This document shows positions 38,150 through 50,803 of a stretch of DNA of 64,000 nt, piece after piece (position 1 is the stretch's first letter; every line of letters begins with the position of its first letter). The notes beneath the pieces were generated by a model. That model searched no databases. It was not told where the DNA came from and saw nothing but the letters and a program-made list of their open reading frames with translations. Position numbers and translations under genes: made by a program. This DNA comes from Bolinopsis microptera (lineage: Eukaryota > Ctenophora > Tentaculata > Lobata > Bolinopsidae), in NCBI RefSeq assembly GCF_026151205.1, contig NC_087082.1, positions 13,177,865 through 13,241,864 on the forward strand. Direction: 5' to 3'.

Positions 38150-38960
38150 GAGCTACACACGTTTTTGTTGAAAACCAAAGCTAATCTCTCTATTCTTACT
38201 GGGTAGCAGGGCTATTCATGGACATAACATAGTTCAGTTACTTATTACAATTTAAAATATGATTGGTGCATTATTATATACATTGATGGGCATAAACAAT
38301 CCATATAATGTGTATCATCAATCAGGGTAAAATGTATTATAGTAGGCCCCATCCAGTATTATAGATGTATGGACTTACTACAGGGGTCAAAATATTCTCA
38401 AATGGATAAAAGTACCTGAATTATCCAATAATATACAATTTGTTGAGATATAAAGATTGCTATTGTTCAATGAAACAAGAAATTTAATTTTTAGCACATT
38501 TTACAGAAACAAAAAATGTATAACAATTCACCAAAAGGGCAGACAACTACCTGCAAGCATTTTAACACACAAAAACAGATGTTTGGATGCGTTGGGAGTT
38601 CGGATTTTGGGATCAACTATGGAAGATTACCCAATTTTTTGTCAAAGTAAAGCCAAAATTAAAAAGTTGTAAATTGAGCCTCACCATGATTGGTCATTGT
38701 TCATTCACAACGGAGACATTAAAGAATCACAATTTTGTAGAGTCAAAATTCGAATAATCAACTCAAAATCATTAAGGAAAACAAAATAGTACATCATTCC
38801 GCAGACTACGTATGGCATGATCATGATGGTAAACGCATCACGGCAATGGCATCTTGGCTGCAATGAGTTACGACTAGCGTTGATTGACATGCTGGTATAT
38901 CCATACAACCATGTGACCGCTTCTGAACCCAGTTAACACTTAACACTTAACAGTCAGCAC
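38150..38960. other. Spacer between the CdsA start and the LINE
   Basis: Should contain the CdsA promoter (transcribed leftwards) and perhaps the 5' end of the LINE that runs rightwards. No TATA-like box or initiator could be singled out. Short frames here match nothing I know. Confidence 0.4.
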
Positions 38961-38963
38961 TAA

Positions 38964-39821
38964 TTGCATCCAAGATACCACGCATGTGATCAATTGTTTT
39001 ATAAATATTCCACGGACTGGGCTGGGCTTTTTACTGCCCCAAATGGAAAATTTATGAGATTTGGATCAGTCAAAAAATTGACAGACATCAGTCCAGTTAG
39101 CATCAGAATGCTAGGTGTAGAAGTTAGAGCTGCATTAGTTTTACAAAAATCGTAGTTTTATACTGGTGGTCTCAAATTTGGGCTGGACCCCAAAAAATCA
39201 TTTGGGCAGTGGCTCCCCGGAAAACAGTATTTTGCTCCGGTAGTGGGGGATATAAATCCTACAGTTTCATGTGGATACAGGAATGTTCTCTTGATGTGTG
39301 GTATAAATGATATCAGGAAACCTGAGATCAAAAATACCGCTGATATAAAGAACAATGTTTTTACACCATTTGTTCAGAAAGTAGAAATGATCCAAGCGCT
39401 TAACCCCAAAGCGAATATATTTGTGTGTCCGCTGCTGCCAACCAAACTCGTTGAGCTAAATCGGAAAGTTGTACATTATAATGGATTAATTTTTAAGGAG
39501 CTGCTTCATTCCAACTTTGGTGTGACTTTGGTACCTGGTTTTGACATGTTCTGTGATGAGGCTGGGCTCCTAAGCCAGCAATTCTCTAGGAACATTGGAC
39601 GAAACCAGAGACCGGACTATTTACACCTCAATTGGAGTGGTACAGCAAAACTGGGGGTTCTTATACGTGATACAATACTTTTAAGGATGAATGGAGGGAC
39701 TGATAGAAGGAAGAAGAGATCGGATAAAGTTGACAGTCGCTTATACTCCCAGACGATGGGTGGTTCCTCTCCTGCTGCTGCTGCGACTCAACAAGGGGAA
39801 GGTTACGTACCGTACCCATGA
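38964..39821 (+). pseudogene. LINE ORF1 with SGNH/GDSL esterase domain (in-frame stop)
   Basis: The frame 38964-39821 is open except for one TAG at 39153-39155. The part after it contains GGLKFGLDPK, the block LMCGINDIR (the GxND block of SGNH hydrolases) and DYLHLNWSGTAKLG (the D-x-x-H block carrying the catalytic His). Esterase-like ORF1 proteins are known from CR1-type LINEs. The first block with the catalytic Ser is not clear (FGSVKKL upstream of the stop is a candidate). It overlaps ORF2 by four bases, ATGA. Confidence 0.75.
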
Positions 39822-42800
39822 ATAAATTAACCAAAGAGGTATGCCCTGTCTGTACAAAATTCATTTCCATTGGCCAATTCATTGCTGAATGTTGTAGGTG
39901 TGACTGTGCTATGCACCATAAATGCTATACTAAATCCAGTACAAACAAAATATATGAAGATTTTTACTGCCCTAACTGTGTACACTTAGCAAGTACTCGT
40001 TACAATCCGTTTATATATGAAGATACTGACTCTGAAAATAATAGTACTGACATTGATGAAACACTTGTAAACATCAACCGATTACTCAATAACTGTAACC
40101 CATATAGTGTTAAAGAATTTAATAAAACATTTTGCAACCAAATGAACGAGTACTCATCATTATTATTTCAAAATATCGATGGTAATAAATCTAACTTTGA
40201 TACTCTGGCAATAGAACTACAGAGATATATGAAATTTTCGATCATTGCTTTAGTAGAAACAAATGAAGGCCCCGAATTAAGTGACCTTTACCAACTGACT
40301 GGATACAATAGTTTCTACCAAAACACTTTGCAAGATAAAAGAAAAGGCACTGGAGTCGCTCTTTATGTATGTGATACCCTCAGTGCTACAGTAAATGGCA
40401 ATTTGTCCCATATATCTGAAAACCTAGAAACTCTATTTGTTACGATAAGCAGCAAGAATACTCCGGTCACTGTTGGTGTAGTTTATCGCCCTCCAAGTGG
40501 TGATGTAAATGTTGCATTATTAGAACTCTCAGCAATTCTCGATAATTTGCCGAAATGCAGTTACCTGGCAGGTGATTTCAACATTGATCTACATAATAAG
40601 GATAATGCGATTGTAAAACGTTATGAGGAAGTCCTGTTCAGTAGAGGATTTTTCCCCCTAATATCTCTGCCAACTCATGAGAAGCCAGGTTGTAAAGCAT
40701 CATGTATTGACAATATTATAACTAACGATGTAGAGAGTATAATAGCCTCAGGCACACTTACTGATCGTATATCCCACCACTCACCAGTCTTTCAAATATT
40801 TGAAAAGAGTATGGGATCCACTAAGAGTAACCTAAAATATAAACAGTATTACGACTACTGTAAGTCTAATGTTACCTCTTTTGTAAAGGACTTGGAACAT
40901 GAATTAGAGAATAAAGTAATTGACAACTTCACAGTATTTCATGATGTTTTCAAAAGTAGTATCGATAAAACGTGTAAGTTGGCAACCCCTAAGTCTTCCA
41001 AAAGAACTACACAAAATAACCCATGGATCACACCTGGTCTTATAGCCAAAATCAACCATCAGCACCAACTCTATGACAATTGGGCTAAAGTTAGAAAGAA
41101 AAAATGTAAACTTGGTGAAACTGATTATAAAGGTGGAACATGTCAATGCTTGAAATGTTGTGAAAAACGTTCTAGATACAAAACTTATAAGGATTATAGA
41201 AGGATGGTTAAAAAAGATCGCAAAGATGTTCAAACTAAGTGTTTTATGGGAAAATTTGCAGACACAAACGGTAATAGTAAGAAGACATGGGAACTGATTA
41301 ATCAAATACGAGGCAAACAGAAACGGCAAATAAAACCACTGTTTACTATAAACAATGAGAAGATAACCAATCGTAGAGTAATAGCCAATGAATTTAATAA
41401 GTATTTTGTTTCTCTAGCGTCTAATTTAAACGGGGCATATAATGAAATTGGAGAACTAACTATTAACAATCTTCCTAGTTTTTATGACTACCTGCCTAGA
41501 GCAAACACGTCCAGTATTTTCATGAATGACTGTACAGCTGACGAGGTTAGAATGATTATATCTGAACTGAAGAATGGGAAGTCATCCGACATCCCAATAC
41601 ATGTAGTTAAAGAATCGTCTAAAGTGATCTGTCCTATACTATCTTTATTATACAGTGAATGCATGAGGAATGGAGTATTCCCAGATGATTTAAAGACTGG
41701 GAGAATCAGTCCGATCTACAAGAAGGATAATGAGGAATTGCTGGAAAACTATAGGCCAGTATCAACCTTAGCTGTTTTTGGTAAGATATTTGAAAAAATT
41801 ATTTACAACAGACTGTATAGCTTCTTTCAGTCCCAGAAAATGATTTACGAGAACCAGGATACAAGGATACAAGGATACAAGGATACAAAAGTGATAATTA
41901 TTTTATTGAATTCACAATAGTTATAATTCTGAAATAATTTAAGGTTACACAATTCTAGTTATTTACAAATGTGTAGGGATAAAATAGAAATGTTTTATAA
42001 TACTATTTTTGAGGTCCTATAGCATTATGCATTGGCCAGTATTTGAGTGGAAATCTGGGCTCTTATAGTAGGCTGTAAAATTTTCGTTCACAGAGAGAAT
42101 TGAATGGATTGCTCTTGCTGTGGCAGTAAATTTTGTAGGGTCTAGTGTTTTATCGGATAGCAAACCGGCTAGGTCAGTAATATTTTTGGGATGGAAGTTA
42201 AATTTTTCTCTAACTGAGGAGTAGAGTAAACAGTCAGTTAGAACATGAATTTCGTCCTCAATAGGCTTAAGCCCCTTGCTGAAAAAGCAAAAAGTGCACC
42301 ATCGATGTTCTCTTGGTACTAGGGGGGTTTCGTAACGGCCCCTCTCAATGTAAAGATTGTGGCAGCTAATACGAAACCTTGTTAAGCTTTTCCGAGCATC
42401 GGGGATCTTAACCACTCCTAAGTATGTTTCTGGTTCAAAATCATGTTTAATTTGATTGTAGAATTCTAATTTAGGTGAGGATGCCTTGGCAGATTTCCAG
42501 GTATCCACAAATTCTTCCCTCATGTTGTGACTGATTTGGGTAGAGAGCTTGGATTTTGAAGAGGATGAGTGGGGGAAGTTATATTTGGTGAGAAGATTAG
42601 TGATGTTGGTGTACCAAGGAAGGCCCAGCATAATCTGCTCGTGAAATGCAGCGGAGAGGAGTTCATTTTCAGTGCTTTCAAGACGACTATAGAAATCTAT
42701 TGCAAGTTTGCAGGCTTCAAAGAAGAGGGGGTGGCGCCCACTTTCGCCCCAGCAGCCTATATTTGATGCTTTTGAATGGACAGACAAGGACCACTTGATA

Positions 42801-44530
42801 AACCTAAGGTGGAATCTTTCATAGTGGTCTTGTGAGATGTACCTGAGAGTATGCTGGGGGTTGGCTTTGCTATCTGTTTTGGAGAGGTATCTCATGGTTT
42901 TTGAGTGAGGACATAAGATTTGGCAGCCATAGAGCAGTATCGGTTTTATTAGAGAGTCAAATAGAATGTTTAGGGAACGGTGAGAGAGGGCATCTTTGAC
43001 GATATTGCCTTTGAGGCCATAGAGAGCACGGAGAGCCTTGGCCCTCAGTTCAGTATTTGCTGCTGTAAAAGATCCATTTCTGTGGAATATAATGCCAAGA
43101 TAGCAGTATTTTTCGGTGTGTTGGATGGGCTGGCCTCCCAAAATGAATGTTTCATAGGATTGTTTTCTTTTAGGAGGGCAGAATATGAGAACCAGTACGG
43201 ATTTAGAAAAAATCACTCCACAAGCCATGCCCTCAACTCCTCAGTGAATTACATAGAATCCTGTCTTAGCAAAAAACTGCATGTACTTGGAATATTTATT
43301 GATCTATCTAAAGCGTTTGACACGATCTCACATGAAAAACTACTTAATAAACTAGACAACTATGGAATACGTGGAAACGCCAATAGACTCATCGCTAGTT
43401 ATCTCTCTAACAGATATCAATATGTCTCTGTACTGGGCGAAGAGTCTGACAAGCTGCCTGTTCTCTTTGGAGTTCCCCAAGGCTCTTGTCTCGGACCCTT
43501 GCTATTTATAATATATGTTAACGACTTATTTAGAACAATTGATCTGGGCAAGTTCATACTATTTGCAGATGACACAAACATATTCGTAGTAGATGAATGT
43601 AGAAAAAAACTGTATGAAAGAGCAAACGAAATTCTTCGTTTGTTACACCAGTACATGAAATGCAACCTATTACATATAAATATAAAGAAATGCTGCTACA
43701 TTCACTTCAATCCGTCACGTACAGCTACTGATAATGAGGCAGATAACGAATCAGAATATATACTAACTCTGAATAATACGGTAATAAAGCGAGTTAAAGA
43801 GACCAAGTTTTTAGGTGTTATTATTGACGAAAAGCTAAAATGGGATGTTCAAATAAGAGCCCTCAACTCGAAACTTAGGTGTGAGATCGGAAGATTCAGT
43901 AGAATACGACACGTTATCCCAAAAAAACACCATAAAGAATTGTACCACACCCTATTTGAGTCACACCTAAGATTTGGAATATCGGTATGGGGTGGGTCGA
44001 GTAACAATATGCTTCAACCTATCTTCATCACTCAGAAAAAATGTATCAGAATACTATTTGGTGACCTTGAAGCATATCTAGATAAATTTAGAACATGTGC
44101 CAGAACACGTTGTATAGATGAACAAATCCTAGGAAGGGAATTCTTTGAAAAAGAGCATACAAAGCCGTGGCCGTTGTTTAACAAGAACGGCCTTCTTACC
44201 GTCCACAACCTCTACAAATACACATGTCTATTTGAACTGTTCAAAATTGTCAGATTAGAATCTCCAATCTCACTCCTATCTTTACTCCACAGATCACCAT
44301 CACAAAGACGTTCAGACCAGTTCATCACCCCGAACCCATCCTCCTCTTTCATTTATCAATCAACAAAAATGTGGAACGACTGTCGAAAAATTGACAGTTT
44401 GATAAGCTTTACTAAGTCAATGAACTTAGTTAAAGTAACACTAAAAAGTGAGCTACTCAAGATACAGTCCAGGTACGAAGAATTAGAATGGACAGAATTA
44501 AACTTCGATAAGAATGAGCTTGTATTTTAA
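39818..44530 (+). pseudogene. LINE ORF2: PHD finger + AP endonuclease + reverse transcriptase, split by an inserted LINE
   Basis: Encoded in two in-frame parts, 39818-41857 and 43196-44530. Residues 9-54 form a C4HC3 PHD-like finger (Cys 9, 12, 25/26, 28/30, His 33/34, Cys 36, 51, 54). Next comes an APE-type endonuclease: LVETNEG, YRPPSGD, LAGDFNIDL, CIDNI, SHHSPVF. The RT begins with LKTGRISPIYKKD and ENYRPVSTL, is cut after YENQ, and resumes with YGFRKNHSTSHAL, IDLSKAFDTISH, GVPQGSCLGPLLF, FADDTN (catalytic YxDD-type box) and FLGVIIDEKLKW. Apart from the insertion no stop or shift is seen, so this was a young copy when hit. CR1-superfamily-like. The 3' UTR may end in the TTTTCATTTTCA-rich tract near 44600-44640. 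Confidence 0.88.
41858..43186 (-). mobile_element. 5'-truncated LINE inserted in antisense into LINE ORF2
   Basis: The minus frame from about 43186 to 42017 encodes the C-terminal end of a different LINE protein: YCYLGIIFHRNGSF, LFDSLIKPILLYGCQI, NIGCWGESGRHPL, and a Cys/His-rich end (RWCTFCFFSKG, EIHVLTDC). The 3' end carries a (TTGTATCC)4 tail at 41858-41890, a typical LINE microsatellite tail. The target duplication GAGAACCAG is at 41849-41857 and 43187-43195. The body is cut at its 5' end within the RT. Confidence 0.88.
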
Positions 44531-46640
44531 AACAGAGTCCTTTGACTTTATTATTTCGAAATTAAAGAATCGTTTGGCCATAACTCATTTCGTTCGCATT
44601 ATAAATTCACATTCACTTTCATTTTCATTTTCACTATCACACACAGTACAGGGTCATACCTCAATACCAAATTATTATAGGGCACAAGAACAAATTTGTT
44701 TACAATTATCAAAATTTGTTGAGCCCAGCAGCTTACTTCCTTTCCTCTCTTCCCCCGTCGTCTGGAGTGTGTGATTTTTGTTGATATCCGAGCTCTTATT
44801 TTTATCTTTTGGTTAACTTTCTGTGATTGGACTCGGTATTTTCGTCCCGGCCGAGTGGGACGATGCTTGCTCGCCAGTTAAGCTATACTGTAGATAACAC
44901 TAATTTCTACAAACCACAAAATATTAAATATAAAATGTGTCCAGTATGGCGCAAATGCATAATTTAATAATTTCTCGACGCCATCGTCGGGGTGAGAGTT
45001 ATCTGAACCAACTGCATGCCCCTACGATTGCGTCACCACTGGTGAGCAAGCATGTGTTTGTTGTTTAGTTGTGTTGAAAGGGAACATTACTTGATTAATT
45101 CATCCATTCGGATTTTAATAACGATGAGCTATGATATACCGTTCATCTTAGATTATTGGATCAATCTTATTATATGATTAGATTTTTAAACGAACTTGGC
45201 ACACAAAAGATTATAATGCGGAGGTTGGCTGGCTCTTCTATAATAAATACGACACTTCAATTTACAGAATGCTTGCTAGAGATAAGACAAAATATTATCA
45301 GACTATACATGCAGCATGAGTAACTGGTGGATAAGCCTTCGGTAAAAACGGATCCGGAAAAGTCAATGCGGCACTCGGGTCCTTGGTATTGTCGTCGGTA
45401 TATTGTCCATTATCTACGTTCTGCTTTTGTAGTTTAAACAATAGTGAGTTCTAAATATACAGCTTTAAACCGATTAAGTATGAATGAATGAAATACCTGA
45501 CAATCCGCACTCTTATAATCCAAAAGCATGAGTAACTCGTAGTGATGTATGATTTCTAGAAACTTTAAATTAAATTTGGCGCTCACAGGTCCTCATGAAT
45601 AAGTGATCGCCGCATAAGGTTCTGTAAATGCGCAGGGCACCTTCAAGCTTAAATTATTCACCTTACTGAGGCAGTCAACCAACGCGCGGCTTTATTTTTA
45701 TGATATGATATGTTTTGATTGTTATTAATAAATACCAAAATTTAAATTTGTTTTCCTAAAAAAAAAATTTGTTTTCCTATTGTTTGAATTGTTGAATGGA
45801 AATTTGGGTATTCCACTTATCATGGACTGGTTATATGAACATGATGATAAGACATGTTTATGTTCAAGTTTTGTAAATAACATGACTGAAATTAAAATTG
45901 TCTGAATGAGAGCTACCCCAGTCTTGAAATTCAGGCTGGCATGTATCTGGTGAAAAAAAAAACTTTCTGATCTCATTCAGTTCACCATTTATCAACTGTT
46001 CTAGGTTCATTTGTGATGGTTGTACCAATGACTCATGGTCTAACAGTCGGAGAAAATTCAGTGATACAATGTTTCCAATGATTGTATAGTAGGAACATTC
46101 AGTATTTTAACAAATCCCAGTCCATGTGCTTCGGTGCCACACATTCGAAACGAGATTCAAGAGTCTAGATGCTAAGGTACAGCAGTAATTATTAAGTTGA
46201 AGCTGTTAAATCCTCTAGTCTCACCAATCATTGACAAAGTATAAATGAATAAATAATAAAAAACAAACGACAAGAGCAAAAAGGGTTTAAAATATTAAAT
46301 TACAATGTTAATATTAATTAAATCAAAATTAATCGTTTAAAAAGCAAACGATAATAAAATAGATTACAGTAGAGTCCAGCTATAATATATAATGAACAAA
46401 AAAAATTCAAAATTCAAACTGTTTGAATTCAGTTTGTTAACCTAAACATTTCTTTTAAAAGAAAATTTAATTTTTAAGTTTGGTTAATTTAATAGCTGCG
46501 CGCATAATTTTAATTATTTCCAATTCCAGTTGCAGTACAAGAATGATTTTTTAAGTGCTTATAATAAACATTTTGGGCGTATGAGCCCAACATTTCATTT
46601 TCAATTTTTGCACATTTGTATCAATTTTATTACTGTTTCG
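44531..46640. other. LINE 3' UTR and AT-rich spacer with a small TIR element
   Basis: 44531-44660 is probably LINE 3' UTR. 44863-45053 is bounded by ATGCTTGCTCGCCAGT and its near complement ACTGGTGAGCAAGCAT, a ~190 bp TIR element. At 45745-45780 two ATTTGTTTTCC words flank an A-run; an inverted version occurs at 55470-55500. No gene is recognised. Confidence 0.5.
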
Positions 46641-48127
46641 TATAATATAATTTACTGGGCCGCGCTCAGCCTGTCATTCCGCCTAATCTCTATGTTTACC
46701 AACATTAAAGCCTGGGGTTCTCAGGTAAAATATAATATAATATAAGTTTTTGATTGACGATAACAACCCATTGACATGGTTTCTATGCATATGCAAAACA
46801 AAGCAACGATCTGCGATGCAGAGCAAAAATAATAATAAATAAAATAAAAATTAAGATAGTTCTTGGAGGACTTCGCCGCTTCGACGCGCCGCGCGAACTA
46901 GCATTCTTGCTTCGCATCGAAGCAACGATCGCGTCGACGATCGTTGCTCTGCTTCGCAGAGCAACGATCTCGACGGATTGACATCGTCAATCAAGATAGT
47001 TCTTGATACATGTTTCGTATCCAAATATTAGAGAATATCGGCGGCGCGCGCTTCGCACGCGAAAAGTGGCATGCAACGTATGTCAAGATAGTTCAATGAA
47101 ACGAAAATAGTTATCCATTATCATTCCTCAAATCAACCATCGATTCAAAAATGAATAAATTCATTTGCAGACATTTTTATAAATTTTATCCAATTATAAA
47201 AATTTATTGTATCACGTGGTGACCCCCACTGTCGCTTCACTATGCTGCATTATAGTCGCTTCACTACCCTTGTAGAGTTTTAACGATACAGGGGGAGCCG
47301 CGCACTCGCGCGCGGCGGGTCATACAACGTATGGCAAGAAATTTACATTTGTCTAAACTTTACCTGAGGACCCCAGGCTTTAATGTTGGTAAACAACATT
47401 AACCGAATGGAGATTAGGCGAAATGACAGGCTGAGCGCGGCCCAGTAAGTCTAAACTATATAATAGTGAAACAAATTTTTAGTGAAACAAATTTAAAATT
47501 ATACAAAACAAAAAGTTAAATATAATCATAATTAATGTTCATTGTTCATATTTTGCGCGGCTCAGTTTGCGGGACTTCCATTGTATAAGTACCCAGGAAA
47601 CCTAACCGTTAGGGGCCTAACTTCGTAAGTAAAAAAGATAGCGACTTCCGGTTTTTTGCAAAATGTTCGTCTTGTAAAAATAACGTTACCTCCCCAGGAG
47701 GAAAATTGGGGCTTCTCATTTTAAAAAGTTATTACAGAAAAACTGTTTTTGATGCTGCGCGCAACAAGCTAGAAAAATAACTTTGCAAAATAAACCCGTT
47801 GTTATGCGTGTGACGTCATCATGCATGACCATATTTGGAAATGCGCGTGAAGATAAGAGTACGTATTTTGCCGATCGCCTGCAGCACTTATTACGAAGTA
47901 GTTTCCAAAACTGTTATAGTCTTTTCTGTCCATTTTGTTGCTTTGGGATAATCAAGTGGATCACTGGATCCCATTAATTTTAATTGAAGTGAACACTGTT
48001 TTGAACAAAATTGAAAGCGTCTTTCGATTAAACAAATGTACAATGATTTCACATCTGAATGAGTAACTATCCAGCTGCTCAGTAGTTCTTATCTTATGTG
48101 CTGAAAGTTCATACTACACTCGATGAA

Positions 48128-48171
48128 TATTTTTATGGTGCACCCCCTATAGGGGGTGCACCATAAAAATA
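48128..48171. repeat. Perfect 44-bp palindrome
   Basis: TTTTTATGGTGCACCCCCTA is followed directly by its exact reverse complement; the symmetry runs from 48128 to 48171 with no spacer. It could extrude as a cruciform. It may mark the joined ends of two inverted elements. Confidence 0.95.
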
Positions 48172-48869
48172 AACTTGCTCGGATTTTAAAAATTTTTGTA
48201 CCATAGTTTTCTAGAGACTGTGAGAATTTTAACAATACCAAATTTGTCATACCTTTTTGGAAAGATCAGTGAGTTTCGCCTAGGTGCCATATTTGATGGT
48301 GCGCGGCTTTTGGAGCAAAATTAGCTGTAAAAGTCGCGTAATTTGACCAAATTTGACCAAATTCGTTGATTTTTGTTGTATTATTTAAAAATATCTTCAC
48401 ACTTCAGTTCCTTGAATGAGATCATTCTGAAAATTGGCGACGACCTTCTAATAGGGCTTTCACAACTGTCCGAAAAATTTGGTGGATATCGGAGTTGATG
48501 TTACTGGGCCGCGCTCAGCCTGTCATTCCGCCTAATCTCTATTCTGTTGTTTACCAACATTAAAGCCTGGGGTCCTCAGGTAAAGTTGATGTAGTGATCA
48601 AAATGGGGCAAAATACGCTGCTTTTAGCTGCAACATAATGTCTGATGGTTGGATATGCTTTAAACTTTTCGGACACTTTCCTTGTAAGTCTATGAGTAAG
48701 CTTACCGCAATTTTTGTTGCAATCGGAGGTCGGGAAGGATACTTAATATTTATTTGTTTGAAGAAAATTGTGCTGGCCGAAATTAGCGCTAAAAAACCAT
48801 CCTACAGTCGGTACGCGCGGCTCACTGTCGATGGCGCACTACCTAGTAGTTAGTTAGTAGTAGTTAGTA

Positions 48870-49150
48870 GGTGACGGGAGCTTCTAAGCTTTCCGTAGTG
48901 CCCCCAACCTGCTTTCAGATATGGGAGTCATATATGCCTTCAGTTTCCACCCGGTGAACCTGGTCGGCGAGCCCCCAGGTTTCAACTGCGCATAATAATA
49001 TAGCCGTGCGGGTAATAAACCCCGGGTTGGCTTCTCGTGTATTCGGTAGTGTGGCCGACCCCACTACTCTGCTGCGCGTTGCCGTGTTGGGGTGCTATCC
49101 CGGCGCGCGCGCCGGAGCTAGCCCCTCTCCCCGGCCTCCGCGCACTTCGG
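48870..49150. other. GC-rich block in AT-rich DNA
   Basis: Strong local rise in GC, with CCCGGCGCGCGCGCCGG near 49099-49115 and several CCCCGGG/CCCCAGG words. No coding frame of known type. It may be the 5' region of an unrecognised retroelement or a CpG-island-like patch. Confidence 0.4.
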
Positions 49151-49269
49151 CTATTTCGCTATATAAGAATTGAAATCTGCGTTCGTTTTGCGTACTGTAT
49201 GTTTGGTAAGATAATTAGTGAAACAAATTTTTAGTGAAACAAATTTAAAATTTTATCCTTTATTTTACA

Positions 49270-50800
49270 ATCATAATATAATAATATTTATAAGCCTCCG
49301 TTTTGAAAGTTTTAAATTTTAATATATTCACATTTCTATTTAAAATTCAATTTAATGTATAAGTCAATAACTGGCCGCCAAAGCCGCGCATTCTTAAAAA
49401 CATGATTAAATTGTTTATGATTATACGACAAATAGAAATACATTTAAAATTATCCGTGGTTTTTTTTAAAAAAATAAATTATAATCTTACCTAAATCCAA
49501 AGCCAGCTTTGTAAAATTTACTTTTAGATCAAAATATATCGTCAATTCTAAATATTTACAATGCAACATTTCATTAATTTACATACAAGCGTACTCCAGC
49601 CCCTGCACGCATCCGTTCTTATGCGGCGCGGCTCAAGCCGCGCACGCACGTATTATTTTATACTTTTTGCTTTCTAATAAATATCGTGTCAATGTGTACG
49701 TCTAAATGTTCATGCTTTGTGTAAACCGAATCCAATTGAGATTAGTGACAAGGATAAGGACCCAAGTGCCTGTACGGCTTTTTCGGACCCCTGTGGACCA
49801 CTACTCTTGAAGTCGCTCTACAACTATTGAACATTTATAACTGTTATATAATATATAACGACATTTGACAATTATTATCATTAATCTATAATCTAGCTGT
49901 CTTGCTGAGGGGGAGGAGTAAACGCTTCACAAACTAAAGTGCTTACAACATACAAAATTTAAAACCATCAACACGGTTATAGTTCATATCAAGGGCCAAT
50001 TTGGTATACCTCTATTTCGTTGTAATATCTAGTATATCTTCACATCTTAATACTATAATGAAATACAATAGGATACATGTTTCGAGAAAGAAAGGTTAGT
50101 CCGATTATTAACAAAAGTAAACAAAAGTCCATCAGGGACTCCACGGAGTCGAAAAAGGTACACGGCTGCTGTCTGGTGCTGCTAGGCATTTATTGATCAA
50201 GATGTTTTATTGTATTGGTTTTTGATGATTCTATTGTTCGTGACTAATCAAGTTCTAAGTGGGGGTATAAAGTGCTGCTTAAGATACTTCGTCATCTCAT
50301 GTCCAGTATAATGAATAAGATAGTAAACAATATAGTTTCAGTAGTTGACCCATACAGTTAAGTCCGTCATAATTCACAATTGTTTAGTCATCTGTCAAAT
50401 GTCAAAGTCGTTGTGTGTTTAGTCGCTGAGTTAGCAGTAAGATAAGTTGTTACGCGCGCGCGCGTTTAATCCCGTCGACGTGAAATGTGACAATGAAAAC
50501 GCTACAGAATTATTGTTTTCGCGCGTTACGTAGAATTTACTAGTGTGTAATACTGGTTAACACTGGGTGTACACTGAGTGTAAGTCGCTAAGTTTCATAT
50601 ACGAGCCGAATATTTCTAATTTTGAGTGTATCGTGAGCATGTTTTACAGTGCAATTGTTCGGTACTAGTGTGTTTGTGTGTATATATAAATATATCATCT
50701 TTGGAGTATGGTGTGTGGACTGTGGTAAATAATGTGTTTAGTTGGAGTGCAGTGGTTGCATGTATGAGGAAAGATAAGTGGTTATTTTAGTAACTCACAT
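49270..50800. other. Spacer, nothing recognised
   Basis: AT-rich with a short GCGCGCGCGCG run at about 50455. The last few hundred bases are probably the 3' UTR of the minus-strand LINE that ends at 50804. No target duplication or tail found. Confidence 0.4.
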
Positions 50801-50803
50801 TAA

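Larger units (their letters stand above)
46652..49265. mobile_element. Cluster of dispersed short elements
   Basis: Contains three copies of the TTAC...GTAA element (46652-46728, 48501-48583, inverted 47360-47448) and an inverted copy of the GACCCGCCGCGC module (about 47215-47340). A GC-rich self-complementary block occurs at about 46895-46975, with GATCGTTGCTCTGC pairing with its inverse. TAGTGAAACAAATTTTTAG repeats at 47464 and 49216. The frames at 46530, 47783, 48638 and 49037 match nothing. No host gene seen. Confidence 0.55.
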
